Of a stretch of 39,148 bases of DNA, positions 15,773-24,171 are shown one piece after another. Each line of letters begins with the position of its first letter. Within the stretch, counting starts at the first letter, position 1. The position numbers and the translations under genes were made by a program. The stretch is from FEN-1350 sp964386005 (GTDB lineage: Bacteria; Planctomycetota; Phycisphaerae; Sedimentisphaerales; Anaerohalosphaeraceae), in the NCBI GenBank assembly GCA_964386005.1, contig CAYLSB010000041.1, positions 1 to 39,148 on the forward strand, in the 5' to 3' direction. The notes beneath the pieces are model-generated. The model made no database searches. It saw nothing but the letters and a program-made list of their open reading frames with translations, and was not told the DNA's origin.

Positions 15773-17428
15773 TTACATGGTTTTGTATCTCGGTCCGCCG
15801 CTGCCTTCGGGCACGGTCCAGCGGATGTTGTCGAAGGGACACTTCCGCTGGCAGGTCTTGCAGTGCAGGCAGTTGGAAGGATTGGCGGCCTTGACGACGG
15901 TCTGGACCTGTTCATAAACACCCGCCGGGCAGAAGGTAATGCACGGTCCGCCGAATTTGGGCATACACTGCAATTTGCATATTTCGGGATTGAGAATATG
16001 CAGATGGCACGGTTCCTCTTCGCCGTGTTCGGTTGCGGCGACGGCGGTAAAAGTGTCCTTATCGAACTTAAGCGAGGGTTTCAGGCGGTACTTGCCGCGC
16101 GTCATTTCCTTGTAGTCCGGTTCGATGTGGAAGTTCGGCAGCCACTTGCCCAGCACCGACAGCGGCATCCCCTGCAACGGGCCGAACTTGGCCACCGACT
16201 GACGGAAGTTGGCGGCCGATTCCATTTCCTTTATCACGCCGGTTTCCATTAGAGATGCTGTGTATCGAGCCGCCGCATCGGTGGGATTCTTGAGGCACTG
16301 AAACGCCGCTTTTCCCGCGGCCATACCGGAATCGATGGCGTTGTGCAGCCCCTTGATCTTGAGCATGTTTACAAATCCCGCGCTGTCGCCGAGGATCATC
16401 ACGTTGCCCTTGCCGATGGCATCGGTCTCGGGATCCCTCGGGATGGCGTAGAAGCCGCCTTCGGGAATCATCTTGGCCCCCGCCTCGACGACCTGCCCTT
16501 TGTCGATGAGCGGCTTGACAAACTTGTGATTCTTAAAGAGGGTCAGGGCATCCTGCGGATTGAAATCGCATGGTTTCCAGTCTAAGCCGACGATCATGCC
16601 GACGGCGATTTTGTTGTCGCCCATGGCATACAGGATGCCGCCCCCGAACATGCTCGGACCGATGATCGGTGACCAGATGGGATAACCCATCGCGTGAACG
16701 ACGCGACCTTCGCCGAATTGCTTGTACTGTTCTTCGCTGACCTTGATCATTTCCTTGACGCCGACCGAGTAGAGTTGGCTGTTCTTGCGCTTCAGTCCGG
16801 CTTTCTGGATGAATTTTTCGGTGACGAGTCCATCGCATCCTTCGGCAAGAACGATTTGATCGGCCGTAATGATCTCCCCGGCGGCGTAGTTGCGTTTCTT
16901 GTGGCCTTCCTTGTCGAGACCCTGATCGACGAGCTTGACACCGGTGGCCCTGGCGCCGTCCCAATGGATATCTTCGACGGAAAAACCGTGGATGACCTCG
17001 ACCCCCACGCTGCGGGCGATCTGTGAAAGCCACGAAGTCAACTGGGCGATCGAACAGACATAATCTCCGTGATGGACCATCTGGCCGAAACCCAGGCCCA
17101 TCGACTTGGCCATGCGGATCGCCCAACTGATGTTGAACGACATCGACTTGCCCCAGAGAAACAGCACGTCGTCGCGATCGACCTTACGAAGAACCTTCTT
17201 GGCCGGTTCGCTTTCATCCCATTGCGGAATGGCCATATCGAGCAGCCGATGCAGGGCCGCCGGTTCGAGGACCGCACCGGATAGACTGTGATTGCCGGGA
17301 CAGGCGGCCTTATCGACCACGCAAACCTCGACCTGAGGGTCGGCCTTCTTCAACGTGATGGCCGCCGAAAGTCCCGCCGGGCCCGCCCCGACGATCAGTA
17401 CCGAAACATGATTGTAATTGCCGTTCAT
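15773..17428 (-). CDS. Electron transfer flavoprotein:quinone oxidoreductase
   Basis: A 551-residue FAD and Fe-S protein that passes electrons from ETF to the membrane quinone pool. The FAD Rossmann motif is VLIVGAGPAGLSAA (about 10-23), followed by GNHSLSGAVLEP. QIVLAEGCDG, GDSAGFVNMLKIKGLHNAIDSGMAAG and the C-terminal ferredoxin-like module are all present. In ETF-QO the 4Fe-4S cluster is held by the Cys of FCPAGVY and the CxHCKTC triplet, here Cys520, Cys523 and Cys526. This protein has extra cysteines (EICKLQCMPKFGGPC and Cys530 in RKCP, where many homologues have Asp), so a second cluster is possible. Membrane association is expected through a monotopic surface. The gene follows the EtfBA fusion by 56 bases on the same strand, clearly as one unit. 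Confidence 0.95.
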   Translation of the reverse strand: MNGNYNHVSVLIVGAGPAGLSAAITLKKADPQVEVCVVDKAACPGNHSLSGAVLEPAALHRLLDMAIPQWDESEPAKKVLRKVDRDDVLFLWGKSMSFNISWAIRMAKSMGLGFGQMVHHGDYVCSIAQLTSWLSQIARSVGVEVIHGFSVEDIHWDGARATGVKLVDQGLDKEGHKKRNYAAGEIITADQIVLAEGCDGLVTEKFIQKAGLKRKNSQLYSVGVKEMIKVSEEQYKQFGEGRVVHAMGYPIWSPIIGPSMFGGGILYAMGDNKIAVGMIVGLDWKPCDFNPQDALTLFKNHKFVKPLIDKGQVVEAGAKMIPEGGFYAIPRDPETDAIGKGNVMILGDSAGFVNMLKIKGLHNAIDSGMAAGKAAFQCLKNPTDAAARYTASLMETGVIKEMESAANFRQSVAKFGPLQGMPLSVLGKWLPNFHIEPDYKEMTRGKYRLKPSLKFDKDTFTAVAATEHGEEEPCHLHILNPEICKLQCMPKFGGPCITFCPAGVYEQVQTVVKAANPSNCLHCKTCQRKCPFDNIRWTVPEGSGGPRYKTM

Positions 17429-17484
17429 GCTATTCCGCTTTCCTTCGATTGTGTTTCAGCTTGAATCCTCTTTGACCGAAGCGA

Positions 17485-19578
17485 TCAGACCGACTGGATT
17501 TCACGGACCAGTTCCGGCACGACTTTGTTGACATCGCCGATGACATAGTAGTCGCTGTGCTTAAAGATCGGCGCGTTGGGATCGGTGTTGACGGCAACGA
17601 TCGTCTCCGTGTTGGCCACGCCGATCATGTGCTGGATAGCGCCCGAGATGCCGAGAGCTACATACAGTTTGGGTCCCACGGCGGTTCCCGTCTGGCCGAC
17701 CTGGTGAATCCGTTCGATGAATCCCTGTTCGACGGCGGTGCGCGACGCGCCCTTTTCGACGGCCACGCCGGTTCGCGAACGAATCGCATCCAGCAAGCTG
17801 TCGATGAGATGATCGAACGTATCGCGATCCTGCATGCCCTTGCCGCCGCTGACGATGGCCTCGGCGTCGAAGTTGACCTTCCCGGCGCCCATTTCGGTTT
17901 TGATGATCCGTAAGCTGACATCGTCTTGGCTGATGTTGACCTGTTGTCGGATGATCTGTCCTTTGCGGGTGTAATCGCGCGGCAGGGCCTGCATAACTCC
18001 CGGACGGGCGGTGGCCATCTGACAGGTGGAATCCTTGGTGCTGATCGTCGCCATGACGTTTCCGCCCAGGGCGGGTCGGGTCTGGAACAGGCAGGCGATC
18101 TGGCCTTTGCGGGAGCTGTCATTGATCGCCAAACCGGTACAATCGGCTGTCAGACCGCACTGAAGACGATAGGAAACCATCGGAGCCAATACGCGGCCCT
18201 GCGGAGTCGCGCCATACAGGACAATCTGCGGACTATAGCGGGCGACCGTATCCGCCATGACTTTTCGATAGGCGGTCGGATCAAAATCCGTAAGCAGCGG
18301 ATGTTCGAGAATATAAATCGTGTCGGCGCCGGCCGCGATCAATTCCTTGGCCATGGGCTCGACATGTGCGCCGGCAATCATCACTCCAACCTGGGTGTTG
18401 AGCGAGTCGGCAAGATCGCGGGCCTTGCCGATCAGTTCGAATGTGGCGCTGTTGGGTTGGTTTCCATCGTGTTCGGCACAAACCCAAACCTCGCCGCAAT
18501 AACTGGGCTGGGTGGCCTTCAGGCCGGCGATCATGTCTTCCAGCGCCTTTTTGTGAAAGGCATTGTTGACTTTTTCGAGGATCTTTTCGTGAAGCGACTC
18601 GTTGATCTCCCCGATTGTCTTGACGCCCAGATCCGTGAGAGCTTGTCGGAAAAGGCGAAAATCATTCGCTTCCTTTTCCAGTCCTTCGAAGGATCGATCG
18701 AAGGGATCGGTTCGTTCGGCCGGTAAAAGATAATGGCGTTTTTTCTCTCCCTCGGTTTCGCGCGAACCGCCCTTGGCCACGGTGGCCTCGACGATATGCC
18801 TGGCCAGCTCCCGGATATCTTTGATTTCGTGGCACTTGCGCGTCGTTTTGCCGGGAGGGAAGACGCGAATGACGCGCGTCTTGGATCCGCTAACGCCGAT
18901 ATAGTTGGCCTTGATATCTTTGGCCGACCAGATGGATACCGGCGTCTTGGACGACCAGCGAGTGCGTCCAAACGATGGATAGACAAGGTGTTCATACTTG
19001 GCTACGGTGATTACCGCCGGAAGCTTTTTGGATTCGACAACCTGGCTGCCGCCGGAAATGATTCGCGTGAAACGAAACCGATTGTCAACGAACTCCACAT
19101 CCGTTACATACGCGATACAGGGCAACTGCAACTCCTCCGCAAGCTGGGCCGGAACCTGAGCCGTATCGCCGTCCACCGATTGCATCCCGGACACGATTAC
19201 ATAATCCGATGTACCGCCGAACTGATCCGCGACAATCTTCAGGGCCGCATGGGCCAGCGGATTGGCCGTCGCAACCGTGTCGGCGCCGCCGAGGCTGCGA
19301 TCCGTTAACAGGACGACTTCGTCCGCGCATCGGGCCAGACTGTAACGAAGAACTTCTTCGGCCATCGGCGGACCCATCGAAAGGGCGATGATTTTGGCGC
19401 TCGGATCGCCGCCGATCTGTTTCATGTGATGGGCGAATGCCAGCGCCTGGGCATCCAGCTCATTGATCACGCTCGGCAAACGGGTACGAATCAGATTGCC
19501 CGTTTCCGGATCAAAGGCGTTGTCGGTGATCTGAGATACGTCAGGAACCTGTTTGACCAGTACTATAAAATGACTCAT
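17485..19578 (-). CDS. Fused electron transfer flavoprotein, EtfB-EtfA
   Basis: A 697-residue fusion of the two ETF subunits, normally separate genes of about 250 and 320 residues. The EtfB half (about 1-265) starts HFIVLVKQVPD, with DAQALAFAHHMK and the AMP-site region DYVIVSGMQSVDGDTAQVPAQLAEEL. A charged linker of about 90 residues follows (roughly 266-355, rich in Lys/Glu, including EINESLHEKILEKVNNAFHKKALE). The EtfA half then runs from EVWVCAEHDGN to the end. It holds the FAD-binding signatures SGGKGMQD, VGQTGTAVGPKLYVALGISGAIQH and VAVNTDPNAPIFKHSDY. ETF accepts electrons from dehydrogenases (such as acyl-CoA or hydroxy-acid dehydrogenases) and hands them to ETF-QO, encoded just downstream. 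No dehydrogenase partner lies in this window. A good promoter is seen at 19666-19694. Confidence 0.93.
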   Translation of the reverse strand: MSHFIVLVKQVPDVSQITDNAFDPETGNLIRTRLPSVINELDAQALAFAHHMKQIGGDPSAKIIALSMGPPMAEEVLRYSLARCADEVVLLTDRSLGGADTVATANPLAHAALKIVADQFGGTSDYVIVSGMQSVDGDTAQVPAQLAEELQLPCIAYVTDVEFVDNRFRFTRIISGGSQVVESKKLPAVITVAKYEHLVYPSFGRTRWSSKTPVSIWSAKDIKANYIGVSGSKTRVIRVFPPGKTTRKCHEIKDIRELARHIVEATVAKGGSRETEGEKKRHYLLPAERTDPFDRSFEGLEKEANDFRLFRQALTDLGVKTIGEINESLHEKILEKVNNAFHKKALEDMIAGLKATQPSYCGEVWVCAEHDGNQPNSATFELIGKARDLADSLNTQVGVMIAGAHVEPMAKELIAAGADTIYILEHPLLTDFDPTAYRKVMADTVARYSPQIVLYGATPQGRVLAPMVSYRLQCGLTADCTGLAINDSSRKGQIACLFQTRPALGGNVMATISTKDSTCQMATARPGVMQALPRDYTRKGQIIRQQVNISQDDVSLRIIKTEMGAGKVNFDAEAIVSGGKGMQDRDTFDHLIDSLLDAIRSRTGVAVEKGASRTAVEQGFIERIHQVGQTGTAVGPKLYVALGISGAIQHMIGVANTETIVAVNTDPNAPIFKHSDYYVIGDVNKVVPELVREIQSV

Positions 19579-19665
19579 ACCTCGCCTTCTGGTTTAACTG
19601 AACGCTGTTTCTTTCCCGAACAAGAGTACGTTCGTAACGGTATCACGTGGGAAAATGGGTTACTC

Positions 19666-19694
19666 ATAATACGAACTGGGGGTGGATCAATCAA
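19666..19694 (-). promoter_or_regulatory. Putative sigma-70 promoter for EtfBA-ETF-QO
   Basis: Read on the minus strand, TTGATT (19689-19694) and TATTAT (19666-19671) are separated by exactly 17 bases. This leaves a leader of about 80 bases to the EtfBA start. It lies in the 255-base divergent spacer shared with the corrinoid protein gene. For that gene the best plus-strand candidate is weak (TTGCCT at 19756-19761, CAAAAT at 19779-19784). Confidence 0.45.
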
Positions 19695-19833
19695 TCAAAA
19701 AACCAATTTTTCCAGGGAACATCCAAAGGATTTTTTGTTTTTTCTGCGAAAAACGTTGCCTTGTGATTTGGATAATGGCAAAATACTGGCCTTGTGGAAA
19801 TGGAAATGAGGTCATGAATAAAGGCGGATGGCT

Positions 19834-20460
19834 ATGGCAGATTTGAAGGCGTTATCTCAGGCGATCATTAAAGGCGATCAGGCGACGGCGACCCAATTGA
19901 CTCAGCAGGCCTTGTCAGAAAGCATGGCCCCCGGCAGGATATTGGAGGAAGGATTGATCGCCGGCATGAATGTGATCGGAATTCGTTTCAAGGCCAACGA
20001 GGTCTATATTCCCGAAGTCTTGATCGCCGCACGCGCGATGAAGATGGCGATGACCATCCTGGAACCCAAATTGGTCGAGGCGGGTGTTCAACCCCTGGGA
20101 AAGGCCTTAATGGGAACCGTCCAGGGCGATTTGCATGATATCGGAAAGAATCTGGTGGTCATGATGCTCAAAGGCGCCGGATTCGAGGTGGTTGACGCCG
20201 GGGTCGATGTGACCCCTGAAAAATTCGTCGCCCGCATCAAGGATACGGGCGCACAGGTCGTGGGATTAAGTGCACTGCTGACAACGACGATGCCCTCGAT
20301 GGAAAAAACAATTTCAGCGATTCGCGAGGCGGGCCTCCCGGCCAAGGTCATGATCGGAGGCGCTCCGGTGACTCAGGATTATGCCGATAAGATCGGGGCC
20401 GATGGGTATGCCGCGGACGCGGCTTCCGCCGTGGATATTGCCAAATCATTATTGAACTGA
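19834..20460 (+). CDS. Corrinoid (B12)-binding methyltransferase protein, MtaC/MtbC-like
   Basis: A 208-residue corrinoid carrier of the type used by methanol, methylamine and methoxy-aryl methyltransferase systems. The N-terminal helical cap (about 1-90) contains the typical EGLIAGMNVIGIRF and YIPEVLIAARAMK. The B12 Rossmann domain follows, with the cobalt-ligand motif DLHDIGKN (His101), VVGLSALLTTTMPSM, and GGAPVT for the nucleotide tail. The methyl group is carried on cobalt between a substrate-specific methyltransferase and a second methyltransferase acting on a folate or thiol. Neither partner, nor an activator, is encoded here. The ATG at 19834 is preferred because AAGGCGG directly abuts the alternative ATG at 19828. 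The gene is divergent from EtfBA and shares its upstream region. Confidence 0.93.
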   Translation: MADLKALSQAIIKGDQATATQLTQQALSESMAPGRILEEGLIAGMNVIGIRFKANEVYIPEVLIAARAMKMAMTILEPKLVEAGVQPLGKALMGTVQGDLHDIGKNLVVMMLKGAGFEVVDAGVDVTPEKFVARIKDTGAQVVGLSALLTTTMPSMEKTISAIREAGLPAKVMIGGAPVTQDYADKIGADGYAADAASAVDIAKSLLN

Positions 20461-20467
20461 TTCTTTT

Positions 20468-20523
20468 CGGTGTGTCGTGTATCCCGAAAGGTACACCGGT
20501 TGTTGTCGGACCGTATCCGGTGT
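20468..20523 (+). other. Two mutually exclusive hairpins downstream of the corrinoid gene
   Basis: ACACCG at 20493-20498 can pair upstream with CGGTGT (20468-20473). ACACCGG at 20493-20499 can instead pair downstream with CCGGTGT (20517-20523). The two pairings cannot form together. No long U tract follows either one. It may be a leaky terminator or an attenuator-like element before the cytidylate-kinase-like gene, or chance. The rest of the 224-base gap (20461-20684) shows no gene. Confidence 0.25.
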
Positions 20524-20684
20524 CGAAAAACGGGATCGTAACAATTCAACCCACGCTGCTGTTATCTCACGGCGTTGTCGGGGTATGGTTATTTCCCGGC
20601 GGATTTCATTGACATAGGGATGGCGGGGAAGTACTGTAATAGCTGAAAACGTTGGACAAAAGGTATCAGGGATAGGGATGGCCG

Positions 20685-21383
20685 ATGGCAAAACCGACAT
20701 TTTCAGAGTATTTGCGATTCAATCTGGATGATGTCAACAAGAAAAAGGATTGCGGGCCTTTTGTTACGATGTCATTTGAGTTCGGATGCAACGGATCGGA
20801 GATCGGTCAGATGCTTGTTGGGCGGATCAACGATCGAATTGACCCGATTACCGGGGGAGATAAATGGACGTTGAATGAGGAAGGATTCCTCCGTCAATTT
20901 GCGGCCGATACGGGAGTGGATGAGGACTTTATCAAAAAAGAACGGTTAACCCGGCCGAGTTTTTTCAAAGATCTTCTCCGAACCTTCCAACGAAAAAATA
21001 TTCCGGATAGTTATGAAATTTTCAATGGATTGGCTGTTTTGATCCGTCATGCGGCTTATGCCGGACGTTGTGTCATCCTTGGACAGGGTTCCACGGCCGC
21101 AACGGCCGACCTGGACAACGGACTGCATATTCGACTCAAAGGTTCGCGGGAATGGAAAATCGCCCGATTGACCTGTCGAGAGGATTTAAATCGACAACAG
21201 GCCATCGTCCGCCTGGATCAGATCACAAAGCAACATCGATTTATCCGATCCATGTATCGTCAGCGGAATCCGCGTCAACCGGCTTTCCATCTGGTGATTG
21301 ACAACTCGATTTTTTCCGATGAACAGGTCGTCAATTTGATTTTGACCGCCTTGGAAGAACAGAAAATGATTCCCAGAGTGTAG
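20685..21383 (+). CDS. Cytidylate kinase-like family protein
   Basis: A 232-residue protein of the cytidylate-kinase-like family (Cytidylate_kin2 type), with P-loop NTPase architecture. The N-terminal segment VTMSFEFGCNGSEIGQML (about 27-44) matches the family pattern for the nucleotide loop (xQxGSGGxEIxxxL). Here the loop has Cys-Asn-Gly in place of Gly-Ser-Gly and lacks a clear GKS/T, so phosphate binding may be altered. GRCVILGQGSTAAT near residue 125 and LHIRLKGSREWKIARL match the strand and helix around the family's lid, and FHLVIDNS is the last core strand. Members are widespread and mostly uncharacterised; a nucleoside monophosphate kinase role is not proven. It stands alone, 224 bases after the corrinoid gene and 324 bases before the V-ATPase operon. 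Confidence 0.8.
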   Translation: MAKPTFSEYLRFNLDDVNKKKDCGPFVTMSFEFGCNGSEIGQMLVGRINDRIDPITGGDKWTLNEEGFLRQFAADTGVDEDFIKKERLTRPSFFKDLLRTFQRKNIPDSYEIFNGLAVLIRHAAYAGRCVILGQGSTAATADLDNGLHIRLKGSREWKIARLTCREDLNRQQAIVRLDQITKQHRFIRSMYRQRNPRQPAFHLVIDNSIFSDEQVVNLILTALEEQKMIPRV

Positions 21384-21707
21384 CGAGGCGATCCGAAACG
21401 GGATCGGGACCGGTTAAGCCGATATCAGGCATAAAGAAAGAAGAAATGGGCAACACCAGGATGAGATGGATTGCTCGGGGGCGGGCAGGGATGTGTGGAA
21501 TCGAAGGGATGCGAAAAGTTTGTGTTTTTTTGGTTTTTTGTGGAATTCAAATTCGTTTCCTATATCATCATGCGTCGATTTGGGAATCGAATGGATGGAA
21601 GACGATTTGTTTCGGTGTTATGAGGTCGAAAATATTATACGAAACGGGTTGTCGACCCGCGGATTGCCTTCAAGGTGAATCATGGATTCATGGGATAGAG
21701 AGCCGCA
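21384..21707 (+). promoter_or_regulatory. Intergenic leader of the V-ATPase operon with weak promoter
   Basis: A 324-base gap without a convincing gene. CGATCC (21390-21395) and GGATCG (21402-21407) form a small hairpin just after the cytidylate-kinase-like gene. A T-rich tract at about 21520-21540 leads into a possible promoter: TTGTGG (21538-21543), 17 bases, TATATC (21561-21566). That would give a leader of about 135 bases for the operon. A 91-codon open frame (21446-21721) overlaps the first ATPase gene but has unusual composition and no ribosome binding site, so I do not count it as a gene. Confidence 0.35.
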
Positions 21708-22022
21708 ATGGAACTGATTAAGCAAATTCAAGAAGCGGAAACCAGGGCCAAAGAGATCGTCGATCAGGCCCGAGCCGATGCGATTCGTCGGATGGAAGAA
21801 ACGCGAAAACGCAGGTCGGAATTCATGGCGGAAGCCCAAAACCGACGCCGTGCGGCGTTGGATCAGGCGTTGGACGCGGCCCGAAAAGAAGGTCAGGCGT
21901 TGGTCGATCAATTGAAGGCCGAAGGCCGCAATCAGGTTGAAGCGCTGCGCCGGCATTGTTCAGGTTCGATCGAACAGGGCGTCGAACGGGTGATTCAGAC
22001 GATACGAAACCTGCAATCCTGA
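21708..22022 (+). CDS. V-type ATPase peripheral-stalk subunit G/H
   Basis: A 104-residue, almost fully helical protein with strong heptad character: ELIKQIQEAETRAKEIVDQARADAIRRMEE, then long Ala/Glu/Arg stretches. This matches subunit G/H (AtpH, NtpF), which pairs with subunit E to form the stator stalk joining the V1 head to subunit I. The length is normal for the family. It is the first gene of the nine-gene ATPase operon, the usual position just before subunit I. Coiled-coil proteins of this kind have little sequence identity, so the call rests on length, the QIQEAE...A pattern near the N-terminus and gene order. Confidence 0.85.
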   Translation: MELIKQIQEAETRAKEIVDQARADAIRRMEETRKRRSEFMAEAQNRRRAALDQALDAARKEGQALVDQLKAEGRNQVEALRRHCSGSIEQGVERVIQTIRNLQS

Positions 22023-22121
22023 AGGATATGAGGATCGGATCGAGAGCTCGGAAGGACGGATCGACGTTTCCGAGATCGGCGAATCGCATAGAAAGACGGA
22101 TACCCGGAATCAGGGAATGAT

Positions 22122-24104
22122 ATGGCAATATCCCGAATGACCAAAGTGATGATTGCGAGCCATCGCAGCGAAGCGGCGATGTTGCTCGAATCCTTGCAGC
22201 AGGAAGGCATTGTCGAGGTTTTGGATGCCGAACGTGCCATGGTAAGTAAGGAATGGCCCGAGTTGCAGGTGGAAGCCCGGCGCCCGAAAGACCTGGAGGA
22301 AATGGTGGCCCGCCTGGAAAAGGCCGTTGGATTCCTCAAAACCCGTTCGACCGTCAAGCCCAGCGCGCTTCGCCCTCGGATTGAAGTGGATTCGCGGCGG
22401 TATTCGGAAGTGATCTCGGCAAGCCAAGCGATCGAATGGCTGGAACAGACCGAACAAGTTCAATCCGAATCCGATAAACTGGCCACCGAGATTGAAAATG
22501 TTTGCGGTCGCCTGGAAAGTCTCAAACCGTGGATATCCCTGCAAACGCCGGTTCATCAGATGCGGAGGATGAGCCATACCGTATGCCTGACGGGACTGGT
22601 CCCGGATCAGTATATTCAGGCCGTGGGCGAATCGCTGGCCTCGGCCGGCGCGGCGATGGAGGATATCGGCCGGGATGGAACGCTCCATGCCTGCGTGGTC
22701 GTATGCCTCAAAGATGCTCAACCGGATATCCAGAAGATCCTCCGTGCCGCTGATTTTGAACCGGTCAATTTCGAGGGAATGCAGGGTACCGTTGCCGAAA
22801 TGGTTGATCTGTCGCGCCGACGGCTGGGAGAACTCGAACAGAAGCTCCGGGAAGCGAACAATCGCTCGGAAGTGTTGGCCCGCGAGATGTTGTCGCTGCA
22901 AATTCTTTTCGATCATTACCAGAACCTGTCCCGTCGGGAACGGACCCGGGTAACCGCTCCGGCGACGGAACACGTGATCTTGCTGGAGGGGTGGGTTCGC
23001 GAAAAAGACTTCGCGCGCTTGTCGGACGTGGTCAAACGATTTGAGGCATCGAGTCTGGACCGAATGGATCCTGCCGCCGATGAGGAGGTTCCGGTGGAAA
23101 TCGACAATCCCTCTTCCCTTCGGCCCTTCGAATCGATTACGCGTCTCTACGGCCTTCCAATACCCAGTTCGATCGATCCCACTCCGTTTTTAGCGCCCTT
23201 CTTCGCGATCTTTTTCGGATTATGTCTGGCCGATGCGGGATATGGTTTCATTCTTGTGGCTCTATTGGCATGGTTTATCCGAAAGGTTCAGGGAGACAAA
23301 AAAATCCTCTGGATGCTGATGATCTGCGGCGTAACCACGTTTCTTGCCGGTGTCATTACCGGAAGCTGGTTTGGCGATGCGATCACCTCGTTGCTTCCCC
23401 AGGATGCCCCGCTTTCCGGCCTTCTCAATGGGATTCGGCAAAAGATCATGCTCTTTGATCCGATGACCCAGCCGATGACCTTCTTTCTGTTGTCGCTGGG
23501 GCTTGGGTATCTCCAGATTCAATTCGGTCTTTTCATTGCGCTGTTTCATAATCTGAAGCGAAAAGATCGTAAAGCCGCGATTTTTGATCAATTGAGCTGG
23601 ATTTTCATGCTGAATTTCCTGCTGGGTCTGGGATTGAGCAAGGCCGGACAATTGCCCCAAGCATTGGCTCCGGTTTTCGGTTTCGGATTGATCGTTCCCG
23701 CGCTGATGATCTTGCTGTTCAGCGGGAGAGACCTGCCCTGGGGAGGCCGCCTGGGTATGGGCGTCTTTCAATTGTTTAGCACGGTGTTTTACGGGGGGGA
23801 TATTCTCAGTTATGTTCGGCTGATGGCACTGGGAATGGTCGGTGCGGGTTTCGGAATGGCGATTAACGTGTTGGTCAAGCTCGTCATGGACGTGCCGTAT
23901 GTGGGCTGGTTGCTGGGCGCCGTGGTGTTTGTGGGTGGCCACTTGTTCAATCTGGCCATATCCATGTTGGGGGCTTTTGTTCACAGTCTGCGGTTGCAGT
24001 TTGTGGAATTTTTCCCGAAATTCTTTGTCGGCGGCGGCCGTCAGTTTGATCCGCTGCAAAAAACATATCAGCATGTCGTGATCAAAACTCAATCCGGCCC
24101 ATAG
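22122..24104 (+). CDS. V-type ATPase subunit I (ion-channel stator, a-subunit)
   Basis: The 660-residue membrane stator of the V/A-ATPase. The cytoplasmic half (about 1-350) starts AISRMTKVMIASHRSEAAMLLESLQQEGIVEV, with coiled-coil segments around 120 and 230-265. The membrane half starts at DPTPFLAPFFAIFFGLCLADAGYG, a strong family signature, and has about seven helices. The key motif GDILSYVRLMALGM places the essential arginine at residue 566. This residue releases the ion from the rotor glutamate of subunit K. The C-terminal HSLRLQFVEFFPKFF is also conserved. The start at 22122 follows AGGGA. The gap to the upstream G/H gene is 99 bases. Confidence 0.96.
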   Translation: MAISRMTKVMIASHRSEAAMLLESLQQEGIVEVLDAERAMVSKEWPELQVEARRPKDLEEMVARLEKAVGFLKTRSTVKPSALRPRIEVDSRRYSEVISASQAIEWLEQTEQVQSESDKLATEIENVCGRLESLKPWISLQTPVHQMRRMSHTVCLTGLVPDQYIQAVGESLASAGAAMEDIGRDGTLHACVVVCLKDAQPDIQKILRAADFEPVNFEGMQGTVAEMVDLSRRRLGELEQKLREANNRSEVLAREMLSLQILFDHYQNLSRRERTRVTAPATEHVILLEGWVREKDFARLSDVVKRFEASSLDRMDPAADEEVPVEIDNPSSLRPFESITRLYGLPIPSSIDPTPFLAPFFAIFFGLCLADAGYGFILVALLAWFIRKVQGDKKILWMLMICGVTTFLAGVITGSWFGDAITSLLPQDAPLSGLLNGIRQKIMLFDPMTQPMTFFLLSLGLGYLQIQFGLFIALFHNLKRKDRKAAIFDQLSWIFMLNFLLGLGLSKAGQLPQALAPVFGFGLIVPALMILLFSGRDLPWGGRLGMGVFQLFSTVFYGGDILSYVRLMALGMVGAGFGMAINVLVKLVMDVPYVGWLLGAVVFVGGHLFNLAISMLGAFVHSLRLQFVEFFPKFFVGGGRQFDPLQKTYQHVVIKTQSGP

Positions 24105-24171
24105 CCGGATATACAAATGCGGACAATCACGAATCGTGGAACAAGACGGATAGGAAAGTGAGGTTCAGGTT

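Noticed and set aside
19426..19809. A plus-strand frame overlapping the start of the EtfBA gene
   Set aside because: The first half is antisense to conserved EtfB sequence; the rest covers the divergent promoter region.
21446..21721. A 91-codon frame in the gap before the V-ATPase operon
   Set aside because: It overlaps the first ATPase gene, has no ribosome binding site and its Cys/Trp/Met-rich composition is not protein-like.
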